Of a stretch of 47,691 bases of DNA, positions 17,097 through 24,260 are shown in pieces. The notes below the pieces were generated by a model, which saw only the letters and a program-made list of their open reading frames with translations, made no database searches and was not told the origin of the DNA. This DNA is from NS-11 sp036505795 (GTDB lineage Bacteria > Nitrospirota > Nitrospiria > Nitrospirales > NS-4), in the NCBI GenBank assembly GCA_036505795.1, contig DASXSU010000103.1, positions 1 through 47,691 of the forward strand, in the 5' to 3' direction. Every line of letters begins with the position of its first letter. Within the stretch, counting starts at the first letter, position 1. The translations under genes were made by a program, and so were the position numbers.

Positions 17097-17915
17097 GTGG
17101 CCTTTTCAATAGAGTCAGAAGAACAAGTTACCCGCTACAGCCGTCATATCCTCTTGCCCGAAGTCGGCGGTAAGGGTCAACACAAAATCGGCCAGGCTAG
17201 GATTCTGGTGGTCGGTGCCGGAGGGCTCGGCTCGCCGGTCGCCTTTTATTTGGCCGCCGCCGGCGTCGGAACCATCGGGCTGATCGATAGCGACGTCGTG
17301 GACCTCTCAAATCTGCAGCGGCAAGTTATCCACCAGACCAAAGACATCGGGCGCCCTAAAGTCGACTCGGCGAAGGCCAAGATTCTGGCGCTCAATCCTC
17401 ATGTTGCGGTCGAGACCCACTATACGCGCCTTAGCGTCGACAATGCCTTGGACATCATTGACGGCTACGACATCGTCGTCGACGGCGTGGACAACTTTCC
17501 GGCGAAGTTCCTGATTAACGACGCTTGCTACTTCAGGAAAAAACCGCTTGTTCATGGCGGGATTCTCCGATTCGATGGCCGTGTGTTTACGATCCTTCCG
17601 GGCAAGAGCGCCTGCTATCGCTGCGTGTTTAAACAACCCCCGCCCCCTGGTCTTGTCGCGAGCTGTCAAGAAGCGGGAGTCATTGGGGCATTGGCGGGGG
17701 TGATTGGCACGATTCAGGCCACCGAAGTCCTGAAACTCATTTTGGGCCGCGGTCGGCTGCTGACGGATCGTCTCCTTGATTACGACGCCCGGGTGACGCG
17801 CTTCCGAGAGATCCGCGTCTCCAAGAATCCCAAGTGCCCGTTGTGCGGTGACCACCCGGAGATTACCCGTTTGATCGAGTACGAGGCGGAAGTCTGCGCG
17901 GTGAAAACCGCCTGA
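17097..17915 (+). CDS. E1-like sulfur-carrier adenylyltransferase (MoeB/ThiF family), copy 1
   Basis: The protein has 272 residues from a GTG start. The nucleotide loop GAGGLGS (40-46), the SDVVDLSNLQRQ segment and two zinc pairs, CYRC (173-176) and CPLC (247-250), are those of MoeB/ThiF. Cys190 in ASCQEAG matches the catalytic thiol position. It adenylates the C-terminal glycine of a ubiquitin-like carrier so that it can receive sulfur. It lies 18 bases after the cysteine synthase and just before thrC. It probably serves the upstream ThiS-like carrier, but which E1 pairs with which carrier cannot be told. There is no rhodanese domain, unlike MoeBR proteins. Confidence 0.92.
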   Translation: MAFSIESEEQVTRYSRHILLPEVGGKGQHKIGQARILVVGAGGLGSPVAFYLAAAGVGTIGLIDSDVVDLSNLQRQVIHQTKDIGRPKVDSAKAKILALNPHVAVETHYTRLSVDNALDIIDGYDIVVDGVDNFPAKFLINDACYFRKKPLVHGGILRFDGRVFTILPGKSACYRCVFKQPPPPGLVASCQEAGVIGALAGVIGTIQATEVLKLILGRGRLLTDRLLDYDARVTRFREIRVSKNPKCPLCGDHPEITRLIEYEAEVCAVKTA

Positions 17916-17920
17916 GGAAT

Positions 17921-19168
17921 ATGATGACGTCGACCAAGATGAAAGGCCTCGTCTGCCGCGAGTGCGGAAAAGAATATCCGCCCGTGTCATTGCACGTGTG
18001 CGAGCTGTGTTTCGGACCGCTCGAGGTGCAGTATAACTACAAGGAGATTCAAGCGCACCTCACGCGCAAGAAGATTGAGAACGGGCCCCACAGTCTTTGG
18101 CGCTATGTGGACCTGTTACCCATCGAAGGCGAGCCGACGATCGGGTTGCATGCCGGCTTTACGCCGCTGGTCCGCGCAAAGAACCTGGGGGACGAGCTCG
18201 GCTTGGACAAACTGTATATTAAGAACGATACGGTTAATCATCCGACCCTCTCGTTCAAGGATCGCGTGGTTGCCGTCGCCCTCACCCGTGCCCGCGAACT
18301 CGGCTATGAAACCGTGGCGTGCGCGTCGACCGGCAACCTGGCGAACTCTGTGGCCGCGCATGCGGCGTCCGCGAAGATGCAATGCTATGTGTTTATTCCG
18401 CACGATCTGGAAGCCGCAAAGGTTCTCGGTAACCTGGTGTATCGCCCCAATGTCGTGGAGGTGGAAGGCAACTACGACGACGTCAACAGACTGTGCAGTG
18501 AGATTGCGGGCGAGCAGAAGTGGGCCTTCGTAAACGTCAACATCCGCCCCTACTATTCCGAAGGCTCCAAGACGCTGGCCTACGAGATTGTGGAACAGCT
18601 CGACTGGATTGCTCCCGATCAGGTAGTCGTCCCCATGGCCTCCGGGTCGCTGTTGACCAAGGTCTGGAAGGGGTTGAACGAGTTTCAGAAGTTGGGATTG
18701 ATCACGGATATGAAGACGCGCGTTCACGGCGCCCAGGCCGAAGGATGTTCGCCGATCGCCGCCGCATACAAACAGGGGCGCGACTTTTTCAAGCCGGTCA
18801 AGCCGAACACCATTGCCAAGTCTCTTGCCATCGGGAATCCGGCCGACGGCTATTACGCCTTAAAGGCCGCCGCCGAGAGCCGCGGCGCGATGGAGACCGT
18901 GACAGATGAAGAGATCGTTGAAGGCATGACGCTCCTGGCACAGACCGAAGGGATCTTTGCCGAGACCGCGGGAGGGGTCACGGTGGGGGTTCTCAAGAAA
19001 CTGGTGAAACAGGGCCTCATTAAAAGAGGCGAGGTCACCGTGGCCCTGATTACCGGGAATGGATTAAAGACGCAGGATGCCGTCATGAACGCGGTGGGCA
19101 GGCCCACGCGCATTCCGCCCAGTTTGGTGCAGTTCCGGAAGACATTCAATATCACGCCCGAACGATGA
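17921..19168 (+). CDS. thrC: Threonine synthase
   Basis: It converts O-phosphohomoserine to threonine with PLP. The protein has 415 residues. An N-terminal zinc ribbon is present (Cys12, Cys15, Cys27, Cys30). The PLP lysine is Lys113 in LSFKDR, followed by ASTGNLANSVAAHA and PMASGSLLTK. Length and motifs are normal for the class with the zinc ribbon. It begins five bases after the first E1 gene and is followed 16 bases later by the CysO homologue. A threonine synthase in a sulfur-carrier operon is a recurring but unexplained neighbour; it shares the O-phosphohomoserine node with homocysteine synthesis. Confidence 0.93.
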   Translation: MMTSTKMKGLVCRECGKEYPPVSLHVCELCFGPLEVQYNYKEIQAHLTRKKIENGPHSLWRYVDLLPIEGEPTIGLHAGFTPLVRAKNLGDELGLDKLYIKNDTVNHPTLSFKDRVVAVALTRARELGYETVACASTGNLANSVAAHAASAKMQCYVFIPHDLEAAKVLGNLVYRPNVVEVEGNYDDVNRLCSEIAGEQKWAFVNVNIRPYYSEGSKTLAYEIVEQLDWIAPDQVVVPMASGSLLTKVWKGLNEFQKLGLITDMKTRVHGAQAEGCSPIAAAYKQGRDFFKPVKPNTIAKSLAIGNPADGYYALKAAAESRGAMETVTDEEIVEGMTLLAQTEGIFAETAGGVTVGVLKKLVKQGLIKRGEVTVALITGNGLKTQDAVMNAVGRPTRIPPSLVQFRKTFNITPER

Positions 19169-19184
19169 CAGGGAATTTACAGAC

Positions 19185-19541
19185 ATGGTGAAGGTCCGTA
19201 TTCCTACTCCGCTACGCCCGCTGACCGGGGGACAGGGTGAGGTGGAGACTCACGCTTCCGACATCCTGTCGATGATTGACTCCTTAAATGGGCAATTCCC
19301 GGGCCTTAAAAGCCGAATTTGCGATGATACGGGGGAAATCCGCCGATTTGTGAACATCTATCTGAACGAGGAAGACATTCGTTTTATGGAGGGCAAGAAT
19401 ACGCTGCTCAAAGATGGTGACCAGATCTCGATCGTCCCTGCGATCGCCGGAGGATCTTCCCCCTCACCCTGCCCTCTCCCTCTAGAGACGAGAGGAAATA
19501 CGGGCGGTGGGTGTAATAATAGCAAGGGAGTCTCTGAATGA
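19185..19541 (+). CDS. cysO: CysO-like sulfur carrier with a 28-residue C-terminal tail after Gly-Gly
   Basis: Residues 1-90 closely resemble mycobacterial CysO: RIPTPLRPLTGGQ near the start, RRFVNIYLNEEDIRF in the middle and PAIAGG at 85-90. CysO accepts sulfur at the terminal glycine and donates it to cysteine synthase. Here the frame continues for 28 residues after Gly90 (SSPSPCPLP..., Pro/Gly/Cys-rich) before a stop that overlaps the next ATG by four bases (ATGA). The tail is encoded by a C-rich segment with a hairpin at 19473-19495, so it looks like a repeat-derived extension. The carrier can work only if the tail is removed; the JAMM peptidase gene at the end of the operon is the obvious candidate. 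Confidence 0.92.
   Translation: MVKVRIPTPLRPLTGGQGEVETHASDILSMIDSLNGQFPGLKSRICDDTGEIRRFVNIYLNEEDIRFMEGKNTLLKDGDQISIVPAIAGGSSPSPCPLPLETRGNTGGGCNNSKGVSE
19458..19514. repeat. C-rich hairpin element forming the CysO tail
   Basis: The DNA from just after the Gly-Gly codons starts CCCCCTCACCCTGCCCTC. It contains an inverted repeat CCTCTC (19473-19478) / GAGAGG (19490-19495) around an 11-base loop and ends in a G-rich stretch. CCCTCACCCT...CCTCTCCC hairpins of this type are common dispersed intergenic elements in many bacterial genomes (recalled, not searched). Here it lies in frame inside a gene. Confidence 0.55.
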
Positions 19542-19780
19542 CGCACCTGCGCTTTCACCTCAGATTCCCGGAGGACAAGATTAAGGAACCGGTGCTCTGC
19601 CGGATCAATCGGGAATTCCCCAAAGTCGATACGAACATCCGCCGCGCTGACGTGCGTGAGACGACCGGGTGGATCGACGTGGAGTTTGCCGGCGACGCCG
19701 GTGAGATCGAGAAGGCGATTGAAGGGATCAGAAAAAAAGGGGTTATCGTGGACCCGATCGAATTAAACGTCGTGGAGTGA
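19538..19780 (+). CDS. Stand-alone NIL-domain protein
   Basis: The protein has 80 residues. The pattern MTHLRFHLRFPEDKIKEPVL...INIRRADVRETTGWIDVEFAG-type strand-helix order, ending in GVIVDPIELNV, is that of the ferredoxin-like NIL domain (in the actual sequence: NIRRADVRETTGWIDVEFAG). NIL domains occur at the C-terminus of methionine importer MetN and, fused to ferredoxin, in archaeal homocysteine synthesis proteins. The gene has a good Shine-Dalgarno (AGGGAG) inside the CysO tail region and overlaps cysO by four bases and the next gene by one to four. A sensor or carrier role for a sulfur amino acid is an inference from context. Confidence 0.85.
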   Translation: MTHLRFHLRFPEDKIKEPVLCRINREFPKVDTNIRRADVRETTGWIDVEFAGDAGEIEKAIEGIRKKGVIVDPIELNVVE

Positions 19781-20586
19781 TGATGGAATTCACCGACAGC
19801 CAGATCGAGCGTTACAGCCGGCACATCATCCTGCCGGAGCTCGGCGGCAAGGGCCAGAAAAAGCTCGCCCGCGCCAAGGTGCTGATCATTGGGGCCGGGG
19901 GCCTGGGTTCACCCGCGGCCCTGTACCTCACAGCCGCCGGGATCGGGACCATCGGGCTTGTGGACGGCGACGTCGTGGATCTATCGAACTTGCAGCGGCA
20001 GATCCTCCACTCCACAGACACCATTGGAACACCCAAGGTTGAGTCCGGACGCGCCATGCTGAACGCCCTTAACCCGGACGTCACGGTCACACCATATCCC
20101 ATGAGCATCACCGCCGAGAACATCATGGAGATTTTGACCGGCTACGACCTTGTGCTCGACGGTTCGGATAATTTTACGACACGCTATCTGGTGAACGACG
20201 CCTGCTTCTTCGCAGGGAAGCCCTTGATCTCGGGCAGCATCTTCCGCTTTGAAGGCCAGCTCACCACCCTAAGACCGAAGGACGGCTTTCCCTGCTACCG
20301 CTGCCTGTACGCTGAGCCCCCGCCCGCTGGGCTGGTCCCGAATTGTCAAGAAGCAGGGGTCCTCGGCGTGTTGGCGGGCACTATCGGGGTCTTACAAGCG
20401 GCGGAGGCGATCAAAGAGATTGCGGGCATCGGGACCTCGTTGGCCGGCGCCATTCTGATGTATGACGCGCTGGACATGACTTTTCGGAAGACTCGGGTCC
20501 CTAAAGATCCAGGATGCGCACTCTGCGGGCCAAACCCCCGCATTAAGGACCTGTCCAGCGACTACACCGTTTCGTGCAGCCTCTAG
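19780..20586 (+). CDS. moeB: E1-like sulfur-carrier adenylyltransferase (MoeB/ThiF family), copy 2
   Basis: The protein has 268 residues from the ATG at 19780, which forms TGATG with the upstream stop; a GTG at 19777 is an alternative. It shows GAGGLGS, GDVVDLSNLQRQ, zinc pairs CYRC and CALC, and the catalytic-thiol segment PNCQEAG at the same spacing as copy 1. The two copies differ clearly in sequence, so they are old paralogues, not a recent duplication. Its position directly after cysO and the NIL gene, and before the JAMM gene, suggests that it activates CysO (the MoeZ role), though it lacks a rhodanese domain. Confidence 0.92.
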   Translation: MMEFTDSQIERYSRHIILPELGGKGQKKLARAKVLIIGAGGLGSPAALYLTAAGIGTIGLVDGDVVDLSNLQRQILHSTDTIGTPKVESGRAMLNALNPDVTVTPYPMSITAENIMEILTGYDLVLDGSDNFTTRYLVNDACFFAGKPLISGSIFRFEGQLTTLRPKDGFPCYRCLYAEPPPAGLVPNCQEAGVLGVLAGTIGVLQAAEAIKEIAGIGTSLAGAILMYDALDMTFRKTRVPKDPGCALCGPNPRIKDLSSDYTVSCSL

Positions 20587-21083
20587 CCATTCCCCGCAAA
20601 ATCCTTGACGAGCTGATCCAGGCGGCAAGAGCCGCGGCGCCGCAGGAGTGCTGTGGATTGCTGGCAGGGCAGCAGCGGCAGGTGACCCGCCACTACCAGA
20701 TCACAAATATCGTCGCAACCGACGGCGCCGAGATGGCGAACTTCGACCCCGCCAAGGTCAGCCATCTCCAGCGACTCTCTCCCGAAGAGCGCGCCGATAT
20801 CGCGTTCGTGATGGACGCCAGGGAGATGTCCCTGGCCTTCAAGGATATGCGGGCCAACGAGCTGGATTTACAAGTCGTCTATCACTCGCATCCCCATAGC
20901 CCGTCACGGCCATCGGTAACGGACATTACGAACGCGACGGACTTTGAGTCAGTACGAAAGGTTCTGCACCTGGCCGAACCCCTTCATCTGATCATTTCAC
21001 TTGAAGATCCGTCCGTCCCCGTCCTCAACGCCTTTCACATCGCCGCCGGCCAAGTCTCGCAGGCGTCCTACAACATTACCTAG
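20574..21083 (+). CDS. mec: JAMM/MPN+ metallopeptidase, Mec type
   Basis: The protein has 169 residues from a GTG overlapping the E1 gene by 13 bases. The complete JAMM site is visible: Glu25 in ECCGLL, His104 and His106 in YHSHP, Ser114 and Asp117. This is a zinc isopeptidase or carboxypeptidase. In mycobacteria Mec releases cysteine from the CysO-cysteine adduct; relatives QbsD and HcyD trim residues after Gly-Gly from their carriers. Both carriers in this operon need such trimming, so the enzyme may do two jobs. It is the last gene of the operon; the next gene converges on it. Confidence 0.93.
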   Translation: MQPLAIPRKILDELIQAARAAAPQECCGLLAGQQRQVTRHYQITNIVATDGAEMANFDPAKVSHLQRLSPEERADIAFVMDAREMSLAFKDMRANELDLQVVYHSHPHSPSRPSVTDITNATDFESVRKVLHLAEPLHLIISLEDPSVPVLNAFHIAAGQVSQASYNIT

Positions 21084-21120
21084 TTGTTGCCTGGCCCCGA
21101 CCTCTGGAATCCCGCGGCGG

Positions 21121-21261
21121 TTATGCCGCGTGCTTGGTCTGCTTTGGTGTTTCAGCCTGATAGACGGGCAGATCATGCTTCGTCTGCTCGGTTGCCGACA
21201 TCCCGTAAGTCAGGAGACCGACCAATGCGACCAACATTGCAATCCCAATAACCTCGACCAT
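21121..21261 (-). CDS. 46-residue single-span membrane microprotein
   Basis: The ATG at 21261 has a good Shine-Dalgarno (GAGG, seven bases upstream) and the frame runs 46 codons to TAA. Residues 1-22 (MVEVIGIAMLVALVGLLTYG then MS) form one hydrophobic helix. The rest is polar, with Gln, Lys and Thr and a final KHAA. It starts 20 bases after the stop of the 315-residue membrane protein, so the two are probably one transcript. A short hairpin (21113-21130, CGCGGC/GCCGCG) covers its stop codon and could end the transcript. I do not recognise a family; small single-span proteins often stabilise larger membrane partners. Confidence 0.7.
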   Translation of the reverse strand: MVEVIGIAMLVALVGLLTYGMSATEQTKHDLPVYQAETPKQTKHAA

Positions 21262-21281
21262 ATTTACACCTCGTGTTCTAA

Positions 21282-22229
21282 TTAGCCCGTTTTACGATAA
21301 GAACTGGAATCCTTTTCTTCCTCGCTTCCGGCCGACCCAAATCCCTGGTTCTTTGAAGGGACCATCAACCCCACAAAAAAGATGAGGATGGCGGCCGCCG
21401 ACCCTGCAGCCATCAGGGAGAACGGAATTTCGGGCAGTGCTCGCGGCGCCGCATAGGGAACAGGTTGATTCGTTCCCGTCGACTCAATCTCCGCGAGTTG
21501 CCCCATCCGGGCAGCAAGCGCCTCGGTGCGGATCGCCGCCACCATGACGGCTGCCCTCTGCTCTTCAGCCGCTTTGGCTGTTTCGAAAGACTCATTGACT
21601 CGAGCGAGACGTACCAGGGCCGTCCCGATGCGCTCCTGATTGCTGTCCATGGACTGGACGTGTCCAAGGCTGGCAACGACGATGGCCTGGCCCAAATTCT
21701 GTTCCCGGTTGTTCCGGGAATCTTCATTCATCCGGCCGGCGGTCGCCTCCGCCAGTTGAACTAACTGATGATTGTACGTCCCATCCGGGTGAGTTGCGGA
21801 GACAAGGTCATGCCGCACGCCTCGAACGGTGGCGCTCACAATCATTCGGCCGAGCACGTACTGGATGCGCCCTGCTTGATCGCGATCGGCCTCACGGGCG
21901 CGGGTGATGATCCCGTCCAGATACTGAGATGACGAGCGCCCAATTCCTTCCGCAGCAGTGATGGCCTGAACAAATTGAGAGGCGGCTGTCTGCGTACCCA
22001 CGGCCGCAGTGCGCCTCAGGACATTCTCTTCGACAATGCTACGGCCGAGGGCTGGCTGCAGCCATTGCATCGCCGACATTATTCCTGAACTTTGTTCTTC
22101 CCCCACCCCCGCCAGAGTCGGCCCTCCAATCGCACCATCAGCAGCGGTCCATAGAAATTGTGCCGCTAAAACCGTCGCAAACACACCCACCGCCACCGCT
22201 AAATCAACAGGCTCAAGCCTTCGTTTCAT
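21282..22229 (-). CDS. Uncharacterised two-span membrane protein
   Basis: The protein has 315 residues. One membrane helix lies near residues 8-30 (DLAVAVGVFATVLAAQFLW) and another near 272-296 (SLMAAGSAAAILIFFVGLMV). The ~240 residues between are mostly helical, rich in Ala, Glu, Arg and Gln, and probably face the periplasm; the short basic or polar ends would be cytoplasmic. A very good Shine-Dalgarno (GAAGGAGGG) fixes the start. It is preceded by a sigma54-type promoter and followed by a membrane microprotein gene. I do not recognise the family. Confidence 0.8.
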   Translation of the reverse strand: MKRRLEPVDLAVAVGVFATVLAAQFLWTAADGAIGGPTLAGVGEEQSSGIMSAMQWLQPALGRSIVEENVLRRTAAVGTQTAASQFVQAITAAEGIGRSSSQYLDGIITRAREADRDQAGRIQYVLGRMIVSATVRGVRHDLVSATHPDGTYNHQLVQLAEATAGRMNEDSRNNREQNLGQAIVVASLGHVQSMDSNQERIGTALVRLARVNESFETAKAAEEQRAAVMVAAIRTEALAARMGQLAEIESTGTNQPVPYAAPRALPEIPFSLMAAGSAAAILIFFVGLMVPSKNQGFGSAGSEEEKDSSSYRKTG

Positions 22230-22274
22230 TGGTAACCCTCCTTCTGTTGCTCACACGTCACCGATGAAATGAAC

Positions 22275-22289
22275 GCAAACAAAGTGCCA
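22275..22289 (-). promoter_or_regulatory. Sigma54-type (-24/-12) promoter
   Basis: On the minus strand TGGCAC (22284-22289), five bases, then TTGC (22275-22278). The GG and GC dinucleotides are exactly ten bases apart, as required for RpoN. The predicted start of transcription is about 35 bases before the start codon of the 315-residue membrane protein. It is the only such element I found in the intergenic regions, and a sigma54 activator (PilR) is encoded in the same window. Confidence 0.65.
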
Positions 22290-22345
22290 TATCCTTTTGC
22301 CTTGCAAATCGGTGGGATTACGATGGTGTCTCCCAACACCCTAGG

Positions 22346-22370
22346 TTAAAACTTGGTGCTTGTCCACCAA
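22346..22370 (-). terminator. Rho-independent terminator after modC
   Basis: On the minus strand TTGGTG-GACAAG-CACCAA is followed by GTTTTAA. The hairpin arms are 22365-22370 and 22353-22358. It lies about 145 bases after the modC stop and before the sigma54 promoter, separating the two units. Between it and modC (22371-22512) I see no gene. Confidence 0.6.
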
Positions 22371-22512
22371 TAGTTCGTCGAATCCACCAAACGCTCACTA
22401 ATTATTCTCGCATTGGGGACCGAGACGAGGTTGCCTGAATCCCGCAAAGTATCGAAAAATATGGCGGCGCTTATCCGATCGGATACCCACAGCGCGGGTA
22501 GGTTAATGCCTT

Positions 22513-23598
22513 CTAGCGCGGGATAAGATGGATGGCAGAAGCCTTGATCAGGGCAGTGACGCACGCACCGGGCCGGAGATGCAGATCCTGAACGGCCTGA
22601 CGGGTCACCAAGGCGGTTAATCGAAAACCGCAGTCCACCACGACTCGAGTCACAGGGCCGCCGGGGTGAAGCTCCTCCACGCGACCGATCAAGTGGTTGC
22701 GGGCGCTGCTGCTTGGCAGCCCACCGGTTTCGAGGGTCACATCTTCCGCCCGAATGGAAACGAAGAAGGCGGCCGCTCGATCACCCGGGTCCAACGCCCA
22801 GACCCGAACGGAGCCGATCTCCAACGCAATGAGGCCATCCACGCGTTCACCACCCCTCGCGGCAATAACTGTTTCCACACCCACAATCGCCGCCACTTCC
22901 GCATTCGCCGGCCGGGTGAAGACTTCATCCGGAGAGCCAAGCTGGAGGATCCGGCCGCCGGCGATGACCGCCACCTCATCCGCGAGGGTGAGGGCTTCCA
23001 CCCAGTCGTGCGTGACACAGATCGCGGGGGTTCCTTGGCCCTGCAGTACCACTCGCAGTTCTGCTCGCACCCGGTCTCTGGTGGGGCCGTCCAAGGCAGA
23101 CAGCGGTTCGTCCAGGAGCAAAAGCCGGGGCCGAGGGGCGAGCACGCGCGCGAGGGCCACCCTTTGCTGCTCCCCTCCCGAAAGCTCTGAGGGCTTGCGT
23201 TCCTCCAATCCTTCAAGCTGACACAGGGTCAGCAGTTCAGCAACCCGTGCGGATCGCGCCGGTCGACTCAACGCGCTGAGGGCATATCCGATATTGCCCG
23301 AGACCGTCAGGTGCGGAAACAGTGCGTAATCCTGGAAGAGATAGCCGATTCCGCGGGCCTGAGGGGGCCGCATGACGCCTGCATCCGCGTCAAACCAGGT
23401 TTCACCGGCATAGCGGATCGCGCCGCGTTGCGGTCGTTCCAAACCGGCCAAACACCGCAGAATTGTCGACTTTCCCGATCCCGACGGCCCGAAGAGCACC
23501 ATGACATGCGGGCCGACTGCCGGAATGCGAAGCGAGGCGCGAACCGAAGAGCCGGTGACGTAGGTGATCTCGAAATCAGCTGTCACCTCACCGGCCAT
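22513..23598 (-). CDS. modC: Molybdate ABC transporter ATP-binding protein
   Basis: The protein has 361 residues. Walker A GPSGSGKST, the Q-loop FQDYALFPH, the signature LSGGEQQRVALARVL and Walker B LLLLDEPLSALD are all present in the first ~210 residues. The C-terminal ~65 residues form a TOBE/Mop domain (ARNHLIGRVEELHPGGPVTRV), which is typical of ModC. It powers uptake through ModB in the inner membrane. It overlaps the end of modB by 16 bases. Confidence 0.94.
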   Translation of the reverse strand: MAGEVTADFEITYVTGSSVRASLRIPAVGPHVMVLFGPSGSGKSTILRCLAGLERPQRGAIRYAGETWFDADAGVMRPPQARGIGYLFQDYALFPHLTVSGNIGYALSALSRPARSARVAELLTLCQLEGLEERKPSELSGGEQQRVALARVLAPRPRLLLLDEPLSALDGPTRDRVRAELRVVLQGQGTPAICVTHDWVEALTLADEVAVIAGGRILQLGSPDEVFTRPANAEVAAIVGVETVIAARGGERVDGLIALEIGSVRVWALDPGDRAAAFFVSIRAEDVTLETGGLPSSSARNHLIGRVEELHPGGPVTRVVVDCGFRLTALVTRQAVQDLHLRPGACVTALIKASAIHLIPR

Positions 23599-24260
23599 AC
23601 CGCCCAGATCCGTCTGTTTATGGCATACACCACGGAAAGGATCACGAAAGAGAAGAGCAGGAGAACCAGCGCCGTCCTGCCTGCCGAAGAATAATTCAGA
23701 GCCTGGACCTCATCATAGATATCGATGGATACGGTTCGCGTGACGCCCGGAATGTTGCCGCCAACCATGAGCACCACACCGAATTCGCCCAAGGTATGCG
23801 CGAAGCTGAGCACCACGCCGGTCACGAGGCCGGCGATAGAGAGCGGAATGGTGACGCGAAAGAAGGTGTGCAGGCGTGAGACGCCGAGGGTCCAGGAAGC
23901 CTCTACCAATCTGGGGTTGACCGCGCCGAACGCGGCCGTGAACGGCTGGACCGCGAACGGCAGACTGTACAGGACGGACGCCAAGAGAAGTCCTTCAAAC
24001 GTAAACGCCAGAGAATGGCCTGTGACGTGTTGATAGGCGTGGCCCAGCGGACTTTGCGGGCTGATTGCGACCAGCACGTAGAAACCCAAAACGGTCGGAG
24101 GCAGGACCAGTGGCAATGCCACAACCGATTCAACAAGAAACTTCCAGCGCCAGCGACTATAGGTGAGCCAGTACCCGATTGGGACGCCGACGACCACGAG
24201 GACTATGGCCGTCAATGCGGCGAGCCGCACCGTTAACAGAATGGGCTCCCAATTCATCAA
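23583..24260 (-). CDS. modB: Molybdate ABC transporter permease
   Basis: The protein has 225 residues with about five to six hydrophobic spans. The cytoplasmic EAA-type loop is visible in VEASWTLGVSRLHTFFRVTIP, and VALPLVLPPTVLGFYVL is the typical ModB segment. It forms the membrane channel with ModC and receives oxyanion from ModA. It overlaps the HTH-Mop gene by four bases and modC by 16, so the genes are translationally coupled. Confidence 0.95.
   Translation of the reverse strand: MMNWEPILLTVRLAALTAIVLVVVGVPIGYWLTYSRWRWKFLVESVVALPLVLPPTVLGFYVLVAISPQSPLGHAYQHVTGHSLAFTFEGLLLASVLYSLPFAVQPFTAAFGAVNPRLVEASWTLGVSRLHTFFRVTIPLSIAGLVTGVVLSFAHTLGEFGVVLMVGGNIPGVTRTVSIDIYDEVQALNYSSAGRTALVLLLFSFVILSVVYAINRRIWAVWPVR

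Noticed and set aside
22371..22564. Short minus-strand frame (72 codons) after modC
   Set aside because: It overlaps the modC end, has no Shine-Dalgarno and no conserved features, and runs into a terminator hairpin.
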